Source of the DNA: Nocardioides potassii
GTDB taxonomy: Bacteria > Actinomycetota > Actinomycetes > Propionibacteriales > Nocardioidaceae
NCBI RefSeq assembly: GCF_021648885.1
Contig: NZ_JAKJHZ010000005.1
Coordinates: 186,001-250,000, forward strand
Direction: 5' to 3'
Length of the DNA stretch: 64,000 bases
Each line of letters opens with the position of its first letter. Position 1 is the first letter of the stretch. Under the pieces are notes generated by a model that saw only the letters and a list, made by a program, of their open reading frames with translations, ran no database searches and was not told the DNA's origin. Both the position numbers and the translations under genes were made by a program. This document shows positions 61,238 to 64,000 of this stretch, in pieces.

Positions 61238-61243
61238 TAGGTT
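61238..61243 (+). promoter_or_regulatory. -10 hexamer of leaderless ilvE
   Basis: TAGGTT ends 6 nt before the ATG at 61250, so ilvE can be read alone as well as from leuB. Confidence 0.55.
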
Positions 61244-61249
61244 GACCCC

Positions 61250-62335
61250 ATGCACATCAGCACCACCGCCAACCCCACGCCCGTCGACGACGCCCGCCTC
61301 GCCGAGATCCTCGCCAACCCGGGGTTCGGCCAGCACTTCACCGACCACATGCTCACGGTCGAGTGGACCCCCGAGCACGGGTGGCACGACGCGCGCATCG
61401 AGCCCTACGGCCCGCTGACGCTCGACCCCGCGACGGCGGTGCTGCACTACGCGCAGGAGACCTTCGAGGGGATGAAGGCCTACCGCCACGACGACGGCTC
61501 GATCTGGACCTTCCGGCCCGAGCAGAACGCTGCGCGCATGGTGCGCTCGTCCCAGCGCCTCGCGTTCCCCGAGCTCTCGGTGGACGACTTCGTGGCGTGC
61601 GTTGACGCTCTCGTGCAGGCCGACCAGCGCTGGGTCCCGGACAACGCGAGCTCCGGTGGTGGGGAGAAGTCGCTCTACCTGCGGCCGTTCATGTTCGCCT
61701 CGGAGACCTTCCTCGGGGTGCGTCCGGCCCAGCACGTCACCTTCATGGTCATCGCGTCCCCGGCCGGGGCGTACTTCAAGGGCGGCATCAAGCCGGTCAA
61801 CCTCTGGCTCTCGGAGACCTTCACCCGCGCGGGCCGCGGCGGCATGGGGGCGGCCAAGACCGGCGGCAACTACGCCGCGTCGCTCGCCGCGCAGCGCGAG
61901 GCCATCGAGCAGGGTTGCGACCAGGTGGTGTTCCTCGACGACCAGGAGTTCCGCTACATCGAGGAGCTCGGCGGGATGAACCTGTTCTTCGTCCACCGCG
62001 ACGGCCGGATCGTCACCCCGGAGACCGGCACGATCCTCGAAGGCATCACCCGCGCCTCGATCATCGAGCTCGCCGGCAAGCTCGGCCACGCCGTCGAGGA
62101 GCGGAAGTTCTCGATCGACGAGTGGCGCGACGGCGTCGCGTCGGGCGAGATCACCGAGGTCTTCGCCTGCGGCACCGCCGCGGTCGTCACCCCGGTCGGC
62201 GAGCTGCGCTCGCCGTCGGCGACCACCCCGGCGCCCGCCAGCACCGAGCTCACCATGCAGATCCGCGACGCCCTCGTCGGCATGCAGTTCGGCCGCTCCG
62301 AGGACACCTTCGGCTGGATGCACCGCGTCTGCTGA
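61250..62335 (+). CDS. ilvE: branched-chain amino acid aminotransferase IlvE
   Basis: IlvE (361 residues, class IV PLP fold) catalyses the last step in valine, leucine and isoleucine synthesis. The PLP lysine is K203 in GAAKTGGNYAAS; YAQETFEGMKAYR, SLYLRPFMFASE and EELGGMNLFFV are family motifs, as is the late phosphate loop FACGTAAVVTPVG. It closes the leuB-ilvE unit after a 35-bp gap. Confidence 0.96.
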   Translation: MHISTTANPTPVDDARLAEILANPGFGQHFTDHMLTVEWTPEHGWHDARIEPYGPLTLDPATAVLHYAQETFEGMKAYRHDDGSIWTFRPEQNAARMVRSSQRLAFPELSVDDFVACVDALVQADQRWVPDNASSGGGEKSLYLRPFMFASETFLGVRPAQHVTFMVIASPAGAYFKGGIKPVNLWLSETFTRAGRGGMGAAKTGGNYAASLAAQREAIEQGCDQVVFLDDQEFRYIEELGGMNLFFVHRDGRIVTPETGTILEGITRASIIELAGKLGHAVEERKFSIDEWRDGVASGEITEVFACGTAAVVTPVGELRSPSATTPAPASTELTMQIRDALVGMQFGRSEDTFGWMHRVC

Positions 62336-62409
62336 ATCGCGCGCGGGCGAGATGAAGCCGACGCGGCCCTCCGGAGGCTGCTGACCCGAACTCTCCTCCC
62401 GGACCTCGA

Positions 62410-62415
62410 TAGCCT
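62410..62415 (+). promoter_or_regulatory. -10 hexamer of leaderless nhaA-like gene
   Basis: TAGCCT ends 6 nt before the GTG at 62422. Confidence 0.55.
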
Positions 62416-62421
62416 CATGGC

Positions 62422-64000
62422 GTGAGCACGACCGGGGACGAAGGCCAGCACGACGACCCGGGGCAGTCGACCTGCGCCCGATCGGTGGCCTACGAGGCAC
62501 AGAGCCCGCGGTCGCTGCGCGACTTCATCCGTACGGAGTCGGGCTCGGCGGGGATGCTCGTCGTGGCGTCCCTCGTCGCGCTGGTCTGGGCGAACTCCCC
62601 GTGGTCGCAGTCCTACGTCGACCTCTGGCACACCGACCTGTCGATCCGGCTCGGCACGGGCGGGCTGTCGATGGACCTGCACCACTGGATCAACGACGGC
62701 CTGATGGTCGTCTTCTTCTTCGTGATCGGGCTCGAGGTCCGCAAGGAGTTCGCGATCGGCGAGCTCACCGACCGCAGCCGGGCCGTCATCCCGCTCGTCG
62801 CCGGCCTCGCCGGGATGCTCGTGCCGGCGGCGATCTTCCTCGCCCTGAACTCCTCGGGCGAGGAGGCGGCCGGGTGGGGTGCCGTGATCGGCACCGACAC
62901 CGCCTTCCTGCTCGGCGTGATGGCGCTCGTCGGGCCGGCCGTCTCGACGCAGCTGCGGATCTTCCTGCTGACCCTCACGGTGATCGACGACATCGTCGCG
63001 GTGAGCGTCATCGGCATCGTCTACTCCGACGACCTGTCGCTCGGGGCGCTCGCGGTCGCCGCCGTCTGCCTCGTCGTGCTCGTGGTGCTGGACCGGGTCG
63101 GCGTGTGGCAGGCCGCGCCCTACGTCCTGGTCGTCCTCGTGCTCTGGGTCGCGACGCTCGAGTCGGGGGTGCACGCCTCGATCGCCGGCATGCTGAGCGG
63201 CCTGCTCGTGCCCGCGCTCGACCCCAGGCGCTCCGACGTCGAGGAGGCAGCCCGCCGGTTCCGCGCCTTCCGGCAGTCGCCGATGCCGGGTGTGCAGCGG
63301 GCCGCCCGCCGCTCGCTGACCCGCGCCATCTCGGTCAACGAGCGGCTCCAGGAGGCGCTGCACGGACCGACCAGCCACGTCGTCGTACCCGTCTTCGCCC
63401 TGGCCAACGCCGGCGTCGACCTGCGCGACGGCGTCCTGGGCGACGCCCTCGCCTCGAGGCTGATGTGGGGCATCGTGCTCGGCCTGGTCGTCGGCAAGGC
63501 GGTCGGCATCTTCGCCGGCTCGTTCGCCAGCGTCCGCCTCGGCTGGGGCCGCCTCCCGCAGGGGGTGGGTCTCGGCCACACCCTCGCCGGCGGCGCGCTG
63601 TCCGGCATCGGGTTCACGGTGTCGCTCCTGATCATCAGCCTGGCCTTCGACTCCACGCGCCTCCAGGACCAGGCGCGCGTCGGCGTGCTCCTCGCGGCCG
63701 TGCTCGCGAGCCTCGCGGGCTGGGCGGCCTTCCGCTTCTCCGCGCGGGTGCTGGGCCAGGACGACGCCGCCCTGCCCCGCATCCTCAGCCGTCCGGTCGA
63801 CCCGGCACGCGACCACGTCGCCGGACCGGTCGATGCGCCGCTGACGCTGGTGGAGTACCTCGACTACGAGTGCCCGTTCTGCGCGCGCGTCAGCGGCGTC
63901 GGCGACGAGCTGCGCGCCCACTTCGGCGACCGCCTGCGCTACGTCACCCGGCACCTGCCGCTGCCCGTCCACCCGCACGCCGAGCTCGCCGCGCTCGCGG
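62422..64000 (+). CDS. nhaA: Na+/H+ antiporter NhaA fused to a thioredoxin-like domain (partial, runs off the window)
   Basis: The frame is open to the window end (526 codons seen). The first 440 residues are Nha[51 protein letters not shown] and the ion-binding aspartate pair D189-D190 in TVIDDIVAV, matching D163-D164 of the E. coli carrier, plus [10 protein letters not shown]. After a short linker a DsbA/thioredoxin-like domain begins with [17 protein letters not shown] (C484-x-x-C487). NhaA proteins with this C-terminal extension are known from actinobacteria; the purpose of the redox domain is not settled. It exports sodium in exchange for protons. Confidence 0.9.
   Translation, partial: MSTTGDEGQHDDPGQSTCARSVAYEAQSPRSLRDFIRTESGSAGMLVVASLVALVWANSPWSQSYVDLWHTDLSIRLGTGGLSMDLHHWINDGLMVVFFFVIGLEVRKEFAIGELTDRSRAVIPLVAGLAGMLVPAAIFLALNSSGEEAAGWGAVIGTDTAFLLGVMALVGPAVSTQLRIFLLTLTVIDDIVAVSVIGIVYSDDLSLGALAVAAVCLVVLVVLDRVGVWQAAPYVLVVLVLWVATLESGVHASIAGMLSGLLVPALDPRRSDVEEAARRFRAFRQSPMPGVQRAARRSLTRAISVNERLQEALHGPTSHVVVPVFALANAGVDLRDGVLGDALASRLMWGIVLGLVVGKAVGIFAGSFASVRLGWGRLPQGVGLGHTLAGGALSGIGFTVSLLIISLAFDSTRLQDQARVGVLLAAVLASLAGWAAFRFSARVLGQDDAALPRILSRPVDPARDHVAGPVDAPLTLVEYLDYECPFCARVSGVGDELRAHFGDRLRYVTRHLPLPVHPHAELAALA

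Overview
The window is high-GC DNA in which almost every base is coding. Gene content and style point to a Gram-positive actinobacterium, most likely a Nocardioides-like member of the Propionibacteriales. The signs are an NAD-dependent DNA ligase followed by gatCAB, a cysteine desulfurase-mnmA pair, very many ATGA/GTGA stop-start overlaps, frequent GTG starts, and about twenty genes with a -10 hexamer only 6-7 nt before the start codon (leaderless transcription). No rRNA, tRNA, insertion sequence, prophage or CRISPR array was seen. The taxon is an inference from content; no search was run.

Layout. 1-5 kb: end of a nucleotidyltransferase-like gene, a lipoprotein metallopeptidase, and cysteine desulfurase, mnmA and a MetE-like gene (tRNA thiolation and sulfur/methionine metabolism). 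5-8 kb: a hydrolase and a TetR-DHA2 efflux unit with two operator-like palindromes. 8-17.7 kb: ligA, an RTX-type secreted protein, a membrane-anchored M16-like peptidase, an EamA permease and the tRNA amidotransferase operon gatCAB. 17.8-25.9 kb: the most interesting block. A secreted alpha/alpha-toroid protein is followed by a cobalamin riboswitch and a five-gene operon. That operon encodes a second toroid protein, an anchored DUF4430-like protein (the beta fold of transcobalamin) and a complete ECF transporter (T, fused A-A', S). I read this as a split, surface-exposed bacterial counterpart of intrinsic factor/transcobalamin that hands vitamin B12 to an ECF importer. 25.9-33.4 kb: sugar dehydrogenase lipoprotein, EamA exporter, PadR-controlled drug ABC exporter, BNR protein, SRPBCC protein, and an XRE-type regulator preceded by three copies of a 19-bp palindrome that also occurs elsewhere in the window.

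33.4-62.3 kb carries branched-chain amino acid synthesis in three blocks: ilvD, ilvBNC and leuB-ilvE. ilvBNC has a leaderless ILV leader peptide and a terminator. leuB-ilvE has a VLVLIV leader peptide, a nested hairpin and a 46-residue small gene. Between these lie kynureninase, GNAT, VOC, dCMP deaminase, LD-carboxypeptidase, a pterin dehydratase-VOC fusion, a methyltransferase, an acyltransferase-like membrane protein, an NCS1 permease, a FrnE-like DsbA, YdeI, serA, a secreted M6 peptidase, a divergent MocR/yczE pair, a two-gene ABC exporter, a gamma-glutamyltransferase homologue and an O-methyltransferase-like gene. The window ends inside an NhaA-thioredoxin fusion.

Regulation visible in the sequence includes one cobalamin riboswitch, two amino-acid attenuator-like leaders, three palindromic operators beside TetR, PadR and MocR regulators, hairpin terminators (several at convergent gene ends with stop codons inside the palindrome) and a dispersed 19-bp palindromic repeat.
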